Origin: Amphritea atlantica
GTDB taxonomy: Bacteria; Pseudomonadota; Gammaproteobacteria; Pseudomonadales; Balneatricaceae
DNA length: 64,000 bases
NCBI GenBank assembly: GCA_024397875.1
Contig: CP073344.1
Coordinates: forward strand, 3,649,001-3,713,000
Reading direction: 5' to 3'
The notes under the pieces were generated by a model. It had not been told where the DNA came from. It made no database searches and worked only from the letters and a program-made list of their open reading frames with translations. Positions 39,844-47,874 of this stretch are shown here, one piece after another (the first letter of the stretch is position 1; every line of letters begins with the position of its first letter). The position numbers were made by a program, and so were the translations under genes.

Positions 39844-41238
39844 TTAATCACTATGCACGTTATCTGCAACAAACTGCTGTACTTTAGCCAGCTCATTTGG
39901 CAACACAGTGAACTGCTCTTCGCGCTCAAACAGGTCCGCCATATGGGCAGGCAGTTGCGGTGATTCGAGACCCGCTTTCAACACGGCTTCCGGGAATTTA
40001 ACCGGATGCGCGGTCGACAGAACAATCATCGGCACGCTGGCATCACGATTACACTCACGCCCTGCCGCCACACCGATAGCGGTATGCGGATCCAGCAAGT
40101 AGCCGGTCTCAGCGGCGACTTTAGCTATCACTTCACAGGTCGTGTCGTCATCACAGGCATAGCTGTCGAACAGTTCACGCACCGCTTCCCAGCGCGACTT
40201 ATCTAATTGTACTGGCTGCGTTTTGAACTTAGCCATCAGATCACTGATCGCTGCGCCATCGCGCCCATAAACATCGAACAGCAGGCGTTCAAAGTTAGAT
40301 GAAACCATGATATCCATTGATGGAGACAGGGTATGTACCAGCTCACCCTTGCTCATATCGTTACCGGAGATCACCCGGTGGAGGATATCGTTCTTGTTCG
40401 TGGCGACCACCAGTTGACTGATCGGCAGCCCCATCTGCTTGGCCAGATAACCGGCAAAAATATCACCAAAGTTACCGGTTGGAACGGAGAACGCCACTTC
40501 GCGGTGTGGCCCACCCACCGCCAGCGAGGCGGAGAAGTAGTAAACGATCTGGGACATAATACGTGCCCAGTTGATCGAATTTACCGCACCCAGCTTGCGG
40601 CCACCGAGGAAGTCCTGATTGGCAAAGCTGTCTTTGACCATCTCCTGGCAATCATCAAAATTACCTTCCAGTGCAATATTGAACACATTATCTTCGATAA
40701 TGGTGGTCATCTGCTTGCGCTGCACTTCGGATACCCGGTTATAGGGATGCAGAATAAAGATATCCAGATGATCGCTGTGACGGCAGCCTTCAATCGCGGC
40801 GGAACCGGTATCACCGGAGGTCGCCCCCATGATTACCAGGCGCTCCTGACGTTTGCTCAGGGCATAATCCATCAGACGACCCAGCAACTGTAGCGCAAAA
40901 TCTTTAAATGCCAGGGTAGGTCCGTGGAACAGCTCCAGCACCCATTCATTGGTGCCCAGCTCTTTCAGCGGAGCAACCGCTATATGGTTGAAGCCGGCGT
41001 AGGTATCATCGATCATCTGTTTCAGATCGGCATCCTCGACACAGTCATCAACAAACGGTTTGATAATCTTATATGCCAGCTCGTTGTAGGGCAGACCGGC
41101 CCAGGAAGCGATCTCATCCTGAGTGAAAGTCGGCAGGACTTCCGGTACATAGAGTCCGCCATCACTGGCCAGACCGGCCAGCAGTACATCTTCAAAATTC
41201 AGTGCAGGGGCGTTGCCCCGGGTAGAGATATATTTCAC
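39844..41238 (-). CDS. thrC: Threonine synthase
   Basis: 464 aa PLP enzyme that converts O-phosphohomoserine to threonine. GTG 41238 gives the canonical MKYISTRGNAPALNFEDVLL, with AGGA nine bases upstream. The PLP lysine region FHGPTLAFKDFALQLLG and VIMGATSGDTGSAAIEG are present, and length is normal. Follows hom by 28 bp. Confidence 0.96.
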   Translation of the reverse strand: MKYISTRGNAPALNFEDVLLAGLASDGGLYVPEVLPTFTQDEIASWAGLPYNELAYKIIKPFVDDCVEDADLKQMIDDTYAGFNHIAVAPLKELGTNEWVLELFHGPTLAFKDFALQLLGRLMDYALSKRQERLVIMGATSGDTGSAAIEGCRHSDHLDIFILHPYNRVSEVQRKQMTTIIEDNVFNIALEGNFDDCQEMVKDSFANQDFLGGRKLGAVNSINWARIMSQIVYYFSASLAVGGPHREVAFSVPTGNFGDIFAGYLAKQMGLPISQLVVATNKNDILHRVISGNDMSKGELVHTLSPSMDIMVSSNFERLLFDVYGRDGAAISDLMAKFKTQPVQLDKSRWEAVRELFDSYACDDDTTCEVIAKVAAETGYLLDPHTAIGVAAGRECNRDASVPMIVLSTAHPVKFPEAVLKAGLESPQLPAHMADLFEREEQFTVLPNELAKVQQFVADNVHSD

Positions 41239-41266
41239 TGTCTAAATTCCTGCTATTACCGTTGCC

Positions 41267-42562
41267 TTACAGATGCTCAACGCGGATACGGGTCACCGGC
41301 TCATTCACGTCAGCCAGTGCTTCAATCTGAGCAATTGCCGCATTCATCCGTTTCTCTTCAACATTCTGGGTCAGAATGATGATCGGCACCTGCTGCTGAT
41401 GCGTCTCTTTCTGCACAATCGCATCGATACTGATCTCTGATTCACTCAGAATCGTAGCAACCTTCGCCAAAACACCGGGTTTTTCATTCACAGTCAGACG
41501 CAGATAATATCCACTGATAATGGCATCGACCGGCAAAATAGGCATTTCAGACAAGCTACCTGGCTGGAAAGCCAGATGCGGCACACGGTTATCCCGGTCA
41601 GCGGTCAGCGTACGAACCACATCCACAATATCAGCCACCACCGCAGACGCGGTAGGTTCAGCCCCGGCACCGGCACCGTAATACATAGTCTGGCCAACTG
41701 CATCGCCATCCACCAGCACAGCATTCATTACGCCATGAACATTAGCCAACAGCGCCTTTTCCGGAATCATCGTCGGATGCACGCGCAGCTCAATCCCCGC
41801 ATCAGTGCGGCGACTGATACCCAGGTGCTTAATGCGATACCCCAGCTCTTCGGCGTACTGAACGTCATCCGCGGTAATATTACTGATACCTTCGGTATAG
41901 GCCTTATCGAACTGCAGCGGAATACCAAAAGCGATGGACGCCAGAATAGTCAGCTTATGCGCTGCATCGATCCCTTCAACATCAAAGGTCGGATCGGCTT
42001 CGGCATAACCCAGCGCCTGAGCTTCGGCCAGGACATCGGCAAAATCGCGCCCCTTATCGCGCATCTCAGTAAGAATGAAGTTACCGGTGCCGTTGATAAT
42101 CCCCGCCAGCCAGTTGATCTTGTTACCGGACAAACCTTCACGGATCGCCTTGATAACCGGAATACCGCCGGCAACCGAGGCCTCGAACGCCACCATCACA
42201 TTCTTTTTCTGGGCGGCTTCAAAGATCTCATTACCATGTACTGCGATCAACGCCTTGTTGGCAGTGACAACGTGCTTACCGTTTTCGATCGCCGTCATCA
42301 CCAGCTTCAGCGCGGTGTCATAGCCGCCGATCAGCTCAACCACGATATCGATTTCCGGGTTGGTAGCAATCTCGAAAATATCCCCTGTAATATGGGTACC
42401 CCAGGTATCGCAATCAGGATTTACACGGCGGGCGCCAATCGATTCAACAACGATGTTACGACCCGCACGACGAGAGATCTCTTCCGCATTACGTTTCAGT
42501 ACATTGAATGTACCGCCACCAACGGTGCCAAGACCACAGATACCAACTTTTACAGGTTTCAA
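41267..42562 (-). CDS. hom: Homoserine dehydrogenase
   Basis: 431 aa. Rossmann NAD(P)-binding motif VGICGLGTVGGGTFNVL begins at residue 4, the catalytic domain has AGIINGTGNFILTEM and ADPTFDVEGIDAAHKL, and a C-terminal ACT domain (from ~350, YYLRLTVNEKPGVLAKVA) gives threonine feedback. Start is taken at TTG 42562 (KPVKVGICGLG) with GAGG upstream; the frame extends 40 codons further upstream, but those residues do not look like the family. Same xerD-dsbC-hom-thrC order as in Pseudomonas. Confidence 0.95.
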   Translation of the reverse strand: MKPVKVGICGLGTVGGGTFNVLKRNAEEISRRAGRNIVVESIGARRVNPDCDTWGTHITGDIFEIATNPEIDIVVELIGGYDTALKLVMTAIENGKHVVTANKALIAVHGNEIFEAAQKKNVMVAFEASVAGGIPVIKAIREGLSGNKINWLAGIINGTGNFILTEMRDKGRDFADVLAEAQALGYAEADPTFDVEGIDAAHKLTILASIAFGIPLQFDKAYTEGISNITADDVQYAEELGYRIKHLGISRRTDAGIELRVHPTMIPEKALLANVHGVMNAVLVDGDAVGQTMYYGAGAGAEPTASAVVADIVDVVRTLTADRDNRVPHLAFQPGSLSEMPILPVDAIISGYYLRLTVNEKPGVLAKVATILSESEISIDAIVQKETHQQQVPIIILTQNVEEKRMNAAIAQIEALADVNEPVTRIRVEHL

Positions 42563-42713
42563 ACCATTACCTCGCACTATTACTTTGCCATTCGAGTGGC
42601 AGACATTTCTGCGGTTAAAAAACAGGCAGGCATTATAGCGAAAACCAAGCGTAAGCTCTATGCAGCGCCCTGCCGGATGCAAAAAAAATCCGGGTTGAAT
42701 AATTCACATACAA

Positions 42714-42738
42714 AAAAGGGAGCCAAAAGCCCCCTTTT
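42714..42738 (-). terminator. Rho-independent terminator of xerD-dsbC
   Basis: AAAAGGGGGC and GCTCCCTTTT (minus strand) pair over ten positions, including one G-U, around a short loop, followed by T6. It stands between dsbC and hom, so hom-thrC need their own promoter. Confidence 0.85.
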
Positions 42739-42758
42739 CTCAATCAAGCACGAAAACG

Positions 42759-43499
42759 CTAGTTCGCCACACCCAGCATCTTCGCCAGCTGCGCGGCAGG
42801 CATATAGCCAGGTACCAGAGTACCATTCTGCAGTACCAACGCGGGAGTTCCGGTAACCCCCATCTTCTGCCCCAGCGCGTACTGACTCATTACGGGACTA
42901 TTGTCACAACTCAGGGAGGGGATAGCCTGACCCGATTTAGCCTTGGTAAACAAAGCTTGCTGATCCGCCTTATCAGCACACCAGATAGAATCCATTACCC
43001 GATGCGTTTTAGAGCCCGCTCCGGCACGGGGGAAAGCCAGATAGCGGACTTCAATACCCCGCTCATTAATCTGGGCGATCTCTTTATGCAGTTTACGACA
43101 ATAGAAACAATCGGTATCGGTGAATACCGTCAAATGCGCCTTGGTTTCACCGATTGCCGGAAAGACGATCATATCCTGTGGTTCAATAGCCGCCAACTGC
43201 GCTATCCGGTCCTCTTTTTTCCCCTCTTCGGTCAGATTAACCAAACGACCATCCGACTGAACCTTATATATCTCACCGACAACAAAGTGACTGCCGGCCT
43301 CATTGACATAGAGTTTTTCACCACTGGCGAGAGTTACTTCATAAAGTCCGGGAAACTGTGCATCAGCCACCGCAACAATCGGCACCTGACTGTTCAGCGC
43401 ACTCAGGGCTGAACGGATAGCCGCCCCCTTACTCTCATCGGCTGAAACATTAAAACTCAGCAAAGCCATTGCAACTATCGTGAAAAATATCTTTCGCAT
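42759..43499 (-). CDS. dsbC: Thiol:disulfide isomerase DsbC
   Basis: 246 aa periplasmic protein. The signal peptide (KIFFTIVAMALLSFNVSA) is followed by the dimerisation domain, a linker and a thioredoxin domain with CFYC active site in FTDTDCFYCRKLHKEI and the cis-Pro loop GVTGTPALVL. It reshuffles non-native disulfides. ATG 43499 with GAGG five bases upstream is preferred to an earlier ATG that would precede the signal peptide with 11 polar residues. Downstream of xerD. Confidence 0.94.
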   Translation of the reverse strand: MRKIFFTIVAMALLSFNVSADESKGAAIRSALSALNSQVPIVAVADAQFPGLYEVTLASGEKLYVNEAGSHFVVGEIYKVQSDGRLVNLTEEGKKEDRIAQLAAIEPQDMIVFPAIGETKAHLTVFTDTDCFYCRKLHKEIAQINERGIEVRYLAFPRAGAGSKTHRVMDSIWCADKADQQALFTKAKSGQAIPSLSCDNSPVMSQYALGQKMGVTGTPALVLQNGTLVPGYMPAAQLAKMLGVAN

Positions 43500-43691
43500 A
43501 ATGTCCTCAATTATCCGGGAGATCTCCATCTGAATCCCCCTATCAACGCTCTGCTTAAATAAAGCCTGTCTTAAAAGTCTGAATCAAAAAGAGTTTACTG
43601 AAAAAGCATCTGCCTGTAAGACGCTAAAAAGGCAGCTTAGTTTCCAGCCTAACCATAAAAACTGAAAACAACCTGAAAACGGCTTTAAAAT

Positions 43692-44603
43692 TCACCCCCG
43701 GGGGTGATGTTGCTTATGCAGGGATTGTAACCGATGACGGGCAATATGCGTATAGATCTGTGTCGTCGACAGATCACTGTGCCCCAGCAACAGCTGCACA
43801 ACCCGCAGGTCTGCTCCATGATTCAACAAATGTGTCGCGAAGGCATGGCGCAGCACATGAGGCGACGGCAACTGTTCCACCCCGGCAGTCAGTCCGTGGC
43901 GCTTAATCCGGTGCCAGAAGGTTTGCCGGGTCATCTGCTGCCCCCTGCGACTGGGAAAGACCACCTCATTCTCAGCATCATGAATCAGCGCCGGGCGCGC
44001 CTCCCTGAGATAACGTACCAGCCAGTCTGCCGCCTCATCCCCTAAAGGCACCAAACGTTCTTTATCCCCCTTGCCCACGACCCGGATAACCCCTTGCCTA
44101 AGATTAATCTGAGACAGCTGCAAGCCTGTCAACTCACTTACCCGCAACCCTGATGAGTAAAGCATCTCCAGCATCGCCCGGTCGCGAAAGCCCAGCGCAT
44201 CGCTCAGATCCGGCGCCTGTAACAACGCTTCAACTTCAGTTTCAGTCAGGCTTTTAGGCAGTGACCTGCCCCGCCTGGGACTTTCAACCTGCAGGGTCGG
44301 GTCTTCACTTAACATTCCCTCACGCACCAGATAACGAAAGAAGCCCCGCAAACAGGAAAGCAATCGCGATGTTGAGCTGGCTTTCATCCGCTGACGCACT
44401 CGCCAGTTAAGGTAACTCAGCAGATCGGTTCGACCCGATTCGAGTAGAAAAGCCTTCCGGCTATTTAGCCAGCAGGCATAGATGGCAAGATCCCGACGAT
44501 ATGAACTGAGCGTATTTTTACTCAGCCCTTTCTCCAGCCAGAGCGCATCTAAATATTGTTCGATCAACTCAGAGTCGCGGGGGGAAGGGTGTTCAGCCGT
44601 CAT
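43692..44603 (-). CDS. xerD: Tyrosine recombinase XerD
   Basis: 303 aa. SAM-like N-terminal domain (IEQYLDALWLEKGLSKNTLS), catalytic domain with LYSSGLRVSELTGL (Arg I), GKGDKERLVPLG (Lys), HVLRHAFATHLLNHGAD (HxxR) and LLGHSDLSTTQIYTHI (His and Tyr). It resolves chromosome dimers at dif with XerC. A GTG at 44678 would add 25 acidic residues; neither start has a strong Shine-Dalgarno and 303 aa is closer to family length. Confidence 0.94.
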   Translation of the reverse strand: MTAEHPSPRDSELIEQYLDALWLEKGLSKNTLSSYRRDLAIYACWLNSRKAFLLESGRTDLLSYLNWRVRQRMKASSTSRLLSCLRGFFRYLVREGMLSEDPTLQVESPRRGRSLPKSLTETEVEALLQAPDLSDALGFRDRAMLEMLYSSGLRVSELTGLQLSQINLRQGVIRVVGKGDKERLVPLGDEAADWLVRYLREARPALIHDAENEVVFPSRRGQQMTRQTFWHRIKRHGLTAGVEQLPSPHVLRHAFATHLLNHGADLRVVQLLLGHSDLSTTQIYTHIARHRLQSLHKQHHPRG

Positions 44604-44705
44604 CCGGGCATCGGCAGATAGCTTTTCAGTTGATCGTTCGTCGGCAGAAGGTTCGTTGTCAGGCAGTTGACTGGTCACACAGGGGAGTCCGTTATCGGGG
44701 AAGCA

Positions 44706-45122
44706 TTATCGCAACACTTTGAGCCGGGAAAGCTTTTTTTTATTAATCGGATAACTTGCGCTACCCTGACCGAGATGTTCATCGACATACAATATATCGC
44801 CTTTCACACTCTTAAGTGTACCCTCAACCTTCCGGCCAAAATAGGTCTCCAGTTTGATCCAGCTACCCACATACTGGTCGATTTCTTCATGATCGACTGA
44901 CTCATAACGCTTCTTTACCACTTTCAGAGGACTACTATCTCCCACCACAGAGCGACGAATCGCCTCACGCGTAGCCTCCCGGTGCGAAGCGTTATTATTA
45001 GCCGCTGCACCCGCTCCTGCCTCACCCGGCTGAGTCGTGGCGGCCGCTTGATTATTACCCGCATATGCCGCAAATACTGCCAGCAACATAATAGAGCCCA
45101 GTCCGAACGATAGTCTTTTCAA
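44706..45122 (-). CDS. Small periplasmic protein of unknown function
   Basis: 138 aa. TTG 45122 gives a complete signal peptide (RLSFGLGSIMLLAVFAAYAG); the next in-frame ATG would cut it. An Ala/Gly/Asn-rich spacer (25-45) leads to a charged helix (SHREATREAIRRS) and a small beta-rich domain (VGSWIKLETYFGRKVEGTL, GDILYVDEHLG, ASYPINKKKLSRLKVLR). The last part is reminiscent of SH3/Sm-like folds. Not recognised; lies between xerD and rplS. Confidence 0.7.
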   Translation of the reverse strand: MKRLSFGLGSIMLLAVFAAYAGNNQAAATTQPGEAGAGAAANNNASHREATREAIRRSVVGDSSPLKVVKKRYESVDHEEIDQYVGSWIKLETYFGRKVEGTLKSVKGDILYVDEHLGQGSASYPINKKKLSRLKVLR

Positions 45123-45245
45123 TCCCTAAACCTAAGCAACAATGAGTTTTGCAACCCTGAAGTCCGAAACCACTTCAGCCCCACTATATCGTGCCTATAT
45201 ATTAATACGCGTTCAACACTGTCGCGAACGCCAGACAACAAAAAA

Positions 45246-45261
45246 GGCAGCCGAAGCTGCC
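45246..45261 (-). terminator. Rho-independent terminator of rpsP-rimM-trmD-rplS
   Basis: GGCAGC and GCTGCC around a UUCG tetraloop on the minus strand, followed by T6, about 25 bp past the rplS stop. A strong intrinsic terminator. Confidence 0.93.
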
Positions 45262-45286
45262 CTTTTATACTCAAACTGGTAAGCGA

Positions 45287-45646
45287 TTACTTAGCCAGCT
45301 TCTCTTTAATACGTGCAGACTTACCGCTACGCTCACGCAGGTAGTACAGTTTAGCCTGGCGCACGTCACCGCGACGCTTAACTTCAATGCTGTCTACAGT
45401 AGACGCAAAAGTCTGGAAAGTACGCTCAACACCAACACCGTGAGAGATTTTACGAACAGTGAACGCAGAGTTAACGCCACGGTTACGCTTACCAATCACA
45501 ACGCCTTCAAACGCCTGCAGACGCTGACGGGTGCCTTCAACTACTTTTACCTGAACAACAACGGTATCACCCGGTGCAAATTCTGGTACTTGCTTATTCA
45601 TCTGTTCAGCTTCGATCTGCTGAATGATAGAGTTTTTGCTGCTCAT
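45287..45646 (-). CDS. rplS: 50S ribosomal protein L19
   Basis: 119 aa. [34 protein letters not shown] and [20 protein letters not shown] are the L19 signatures. It lies at the 30S-50S interface. Last gene of the rpsP-rimM-trmD-rplS operon, with its terminator just downstream. Confidence 0.97.
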   Translation of the reverse strand: MSSKNSIIQQIEAEQMNKQVPEFAPGDTVVVQVKVVEGTRQRLQAFEGVVIGKRNRGVNSAFTVRKISHGVGVERTFQTFASTVDSIEVKRRGDVRQAKLYYLRERSGKSARIKEKLAK

Positions 45647-45662
45647 AGCACGCTCCTAAATA

Positions 45663-46412
45663 CTAACCCTGAGACGCTTCTGTCTCACGGATAAATTCGG
45701 TTAACAATGTCAGCTGCTCTTTGGTCAGTTCAAGGTCTTCCAGCAATTCGGGACGCCGTTTCCAGGTTCGCCCAAGTTGCTGTTTCAGACGCCAGCGTCT
45801 GATCGCCTCGTGGTTACCGCTAAGCAACACATCAGGTACGGACATATCGTCGAGTTTTTCTGGTCGGGTATAATGAGGACAGTCAAGCAGCCCATCACTA
45901 AAGGAATCTTCTGCCGCTGAGTCCTGGTGGCCAAGCACACCGGGAACCAATCGGGACACTGCATCGATCAGCACCATTGCTGGTAACTCGCCGCCACTGA
46001 GAACAAAATCTCCCAATGACCACTCTTCATCGATTTCGCTCTCCACAAGACGCTCATCAATACCTTCATAGCGTCCTGCGACCAGAATCAACCGCTCTGC
46101 AGCGGCCAGTTCCTTTACCCCGGCATGGTCTAGTCGGCGCCCCTGCGGTGACAGATAGATTACTCTGACCTGTTCACCGGCAGACTGTTTCGCTGCCTGG
46201 ATCGCGTCCCGCAGCGGCTGCACCTTCATCAACATTCCGGGACCACCGCCATAAGGACGGTCATCCACGGTTCGGTGCTTATCCCTGGTGAACTCGCGAG
46301 GGTTCCAGCACTGCACATCCAGCAAGCCGTTGCGCACTGCTTTTCCGGTGACTCCGTGACGGGTTATCGCCTCGAACATCTCCGGAAAAAGGGTTACAAC
46401 ACCGATCCACAC
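45663..46412 (-). CDS. trmD: tRNA (guanine37-N1)-methyltransferase
   Basis: 249 aa SPOUT enzyme. GTG 46412 gives [16 protein letters not shown] as in other TrmD; GGAG lies within the rimM 3' end. The trefoil-knot SAM site [28 protein letters not shown] is present. Methylation of G37 prevents frameshifting. Coupled to rimM (3 bp gap). Confidence 0.96.
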   Translation of the reverse strand: MWIGVVTLFPEMFEAITRHGVTGKAVRNGLLDVQCWNPREFTRDKHRTVDDRPYGGGPGMLMKVQPLRDAIQAAKQSAGEQVRVIYLSPQGRRLDHAGVKELAAAERLILVAGRYEGIDERLVESEIDEEWSLGDFVLSGGELPAMVLIDAVSRLVPGVLGHQDSAAEDSFSDGLLDCPHYTRPEKLDDMSVPDVLLSGNHEAIRRWRLKQQLGRTWKRRPELLEDLELTKEQLTLLTEFIRETEASQG

Positions 46413-46415
46413 CGG

Positions 46416-46949
46416 TTAAAACTCCGGATCCCAATCGACCCGAATCGTACCTTCTTCAAGGTTTATCTCTTTAACCACCTGATCCGGCAGGTAGGGAATC
46501 AATCGCTCACGGCGATCAATACTCTCTGCATTACCTTTAACCACCAGAACATCATTAGAACCGGTAGCGATCAGATGACTCACCTTACCCAGCTTCTCGC
46601 CGGACTCGGTTAATACTTCAAGCTTTTCCAGCTGGCTCCAATAGAATTCACCTGCTTCCAGTTCAGGAAGCTGATTCCTCTCAATCGCGATATCAACGCC
46701 ACAATACTGTCGCGCAAGATCCCGATCATCGACTCCAGCCAGTTTTGCGACCAGCCCTTTACCGTGTCGTTTACCGTCCGCAATTTTGAACGGTTTCCAC
46801 TGACCATCAATGTTCAGTAGCCACGGTGAATATTCGAGGATGCTCTCCATCGGCTCGGTATGGGAATAAACCTTAACCCAGCCCTTAACACCATAAAGTG
46901 TGGTGATTCGCCCGATGGTTGTTAGATCTTCAGACGTATAGCCACTCAT
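46416..46949 (-). CDS. rimM: Ribosome maturation factor RimM
   Basis: 177 aa. N-terminal barrel (IGRITTLYGVKGWVKVYSHT, GKGLVAKLAGVDDRDLARQY) and C-terminal PRC barrel (EFYWSQLEKLEVLTESGEKL, ERLIPYLPDQVVKEINLEEG). It assists maturation of the 30S head with S19. ATG 46949 is used; GTG one codon earlier is possible. Confidence 0.95.
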   Translation of the reverse strand: MSGYTSEDLTTIGRITTLYGVKGWVKVYSHTEPMESILEYSPWLLNIDGQWKPFKIADGKRHGKGLVAKLAGVDDRDLARQYCGVDIAIERNQLPELEAGEFYWSQLEKLEVLTESGEKLGKVSHLIATGSNDVLVVKGNAESIDRRERLIPYLPDQVVKEINLEEGTIRVDWDPEF

Positions 46950-46980
46950 CACTCAAACCCGACTGATTGCTTTAATATGT

Positions 46981-47220
46981 TTACTTAGCTTCTTTCAGCA
47001 GCTTAGCAACACGGTCAGACATTTGCGCGCCTTTAGCTACCCAGTACTCAATACGTTCCTGGTTAATACGCAGTTGCTCTTCCTGACCTTTAGCCAGTGG
47101 GTTGAAGAAGCCAACACGCTCAATAAAACGACCATCACGCGGATTACGAGAATCAGCCACAGTCAGGTGATAAAATGGACGCTTTTTGGCGCCGCTACGA
47201 GCTAGACGAATAGTTACCAT
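46981..47220 (-). CDS. rpsP: 30S ribosomal protein S16
   Basis: 79 aa. [20 protein letters not shown] and [14 protein letters not shown] are diagnostic. First gene of the operon; its leader region and the ffh-tail repeats lie upstream. Confidence 0.97.
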   Translation of the reverse strand: MVTIRLARSGAKKRPFYHLTVADSRNPRDGRFIERVGFFNPLAKGQEEQLRINQERIEYWVAKGAQMSDRVAKLLKEAK

Positions 47221-47285
47221 GCGTTAGGTCCCTTTATTAAGTGAGTTTTGAAATCGCTCACAGTTTACAGATAACAGTCCCATTC

Positions 47286-47305
47286 CGGATTCTTTTAGAA
47301 TACCG
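47286..47305 (-). other. Hairpin in the rpsP leader
   Basis: ATTCT and AGAAT, flanked by CGG and CCG with one bulge, form a stem in the ~150-nt rpsP leader. No T-run follows. Possible translational or attenuation element; unproven. Confidence 0.4.
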
Positions 47306-47376
47306 ACGCAGACTGCACCCATTTAAAAAACAGGGCGGCATATTACGTGAATTTGCCACCCCTGTGAAGCTTTTTG

Positions 47377-47382
47377 ATTATA
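47377..47382 (-). promoter_or_regulatory. Probable -10 box of the rpsP operon promoter
   Basis: A perfect TATAAT on the minus strand in an AT-rich stretch just downstream of the last ffh-tail repeat. The -35 (AACTTT, 17 bp away) is weak and would lie at the edge of the repeat unit. Confidence 0.45.
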
Positions 47383-47403
47383 AAATAATCACACGACAGA
47401 AAG

Positions 47404-47532
47404 TTACATCCGTGGGAAGCCGCCTGGGCCTCCCATACCGCCGGGCATCATCCCTTTCATACCACGCATCATTTTGGCCATACCTGCTTTAGATGAAATA
47501 GGCTCTTGATAAGAGTTCATCATTTTTGCCAT
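47404..47532 (-). pseudogene. 42-codon ffh-tail mini-ORF, distal copy
   Basis: ATG to TAA frame coding a Met/Gly-rich M-domain tail (MAKMMNSYQEPISSKAG then MAKMMRGMKGMMPGG and MGGPGGFPRM). No recognisable Shine-Dalgarno before the ATG. Identical in sequence to the ffh-proximal copy. Expression is unproven; it could be a fragment of a gene or a reinitiation product. Confidence 0.5.
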
Positions 47533-47560
47533 TTGCTGATTGACGCAAACAGCTACCCGG

Positions 47561-47689
47561 TTACATCCGCGGGAAGCCGCCAGGACCGCCCATACCGCCG
47601 GGCATCATCCCCTTCATGCCGCGCATCATTTTAGCCATACCTGCTTTAGATGAAATAGGCTCTTGATAAGAGTTCATCATTTTTGCCAT
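47561..47689 (-). pseudogene. 42-codon ffh-tail mini-ORF, middle copy
   Basis: Encodes the same 42 residues as the flanking copies but with different synonymous codons (GCT, CGC, GGC, AAG, GGC, GGT, CCT, CCG in place of GCC, CGT, GGT, AAA, GGA, GGC, CCA, CCA), making it the copy nearest to ffh's own tail. No clear Shine-Dalgarno. Confidence 0.5.
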
Positions 47690-47717
47690 TTGCTGATTGA
47701 CGCAAACAGCTACCCGG

Positions 47718-47846
47718 TTACATCCGTGGGAAGCCGCCTGGGCCTCCCATACCGCCGGGCATCATCCCTTTCATACCACGCATCATTTTGGCCATACCTG
47801 CTTTAGATGAAATAGGCTCTTGATAAGAGTTCATCATTTTTGCCAT
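47718..47846 (-). pseudogene. 42-codon ffh-tail mini-ORF, copy next to ffh
   Basis: The start codon lies 28 nt past the ffh stop in a different frame, so translational reinitiation is conceivable. In the shared tail it differs from ffh at seven positions, all third-codon and silent. Function unknown. Confidence 0.5.
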
Positions 47847-47874
47847 TTGCTGATTGACGCAAACAGCTACCCGG

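Larger units (their letters stand above)
47404..47874 (-). repeat. Three tandem 157-bp direct repeats re-creating the ffh 3' end
   Basis: Units at 47404-47560, 47561-47717 and 47718-47874, exact 157-bp period, no gap, directly abutting the ffh stop. In each unit, read on the minus strand, a 28-nt spacer follows the previous stop; then comes a segment coding QQMAKMMNSYQEPISSKAG and the last ~90 bp of ffh down to GGFPRM-stop. Units 1 and 3 are identical as read; unit 2 is closer to the real ffh tail. The shared spacer carries TTTGC/GCAAA and CTCTT/AAGAG inverted repeats. No integrase, transposase or terminal repeat is present. Confidence 0.95.

Noticed and set aside
41576..42856. 426-codon plus-strand open frame opposite hom
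   Set aside because: Composition is that of a mirror frame (runs of HRRQ, ITD), no ribosome-binding site, and hom on the other strand is a well-matched enzyme.
47404..47874. CRISPR array or integron cassettes
   Set aside because: Units are contiguous 157-bp direct repeats with no unique spacers, and no cas gene, integrase or attC-type site is present.
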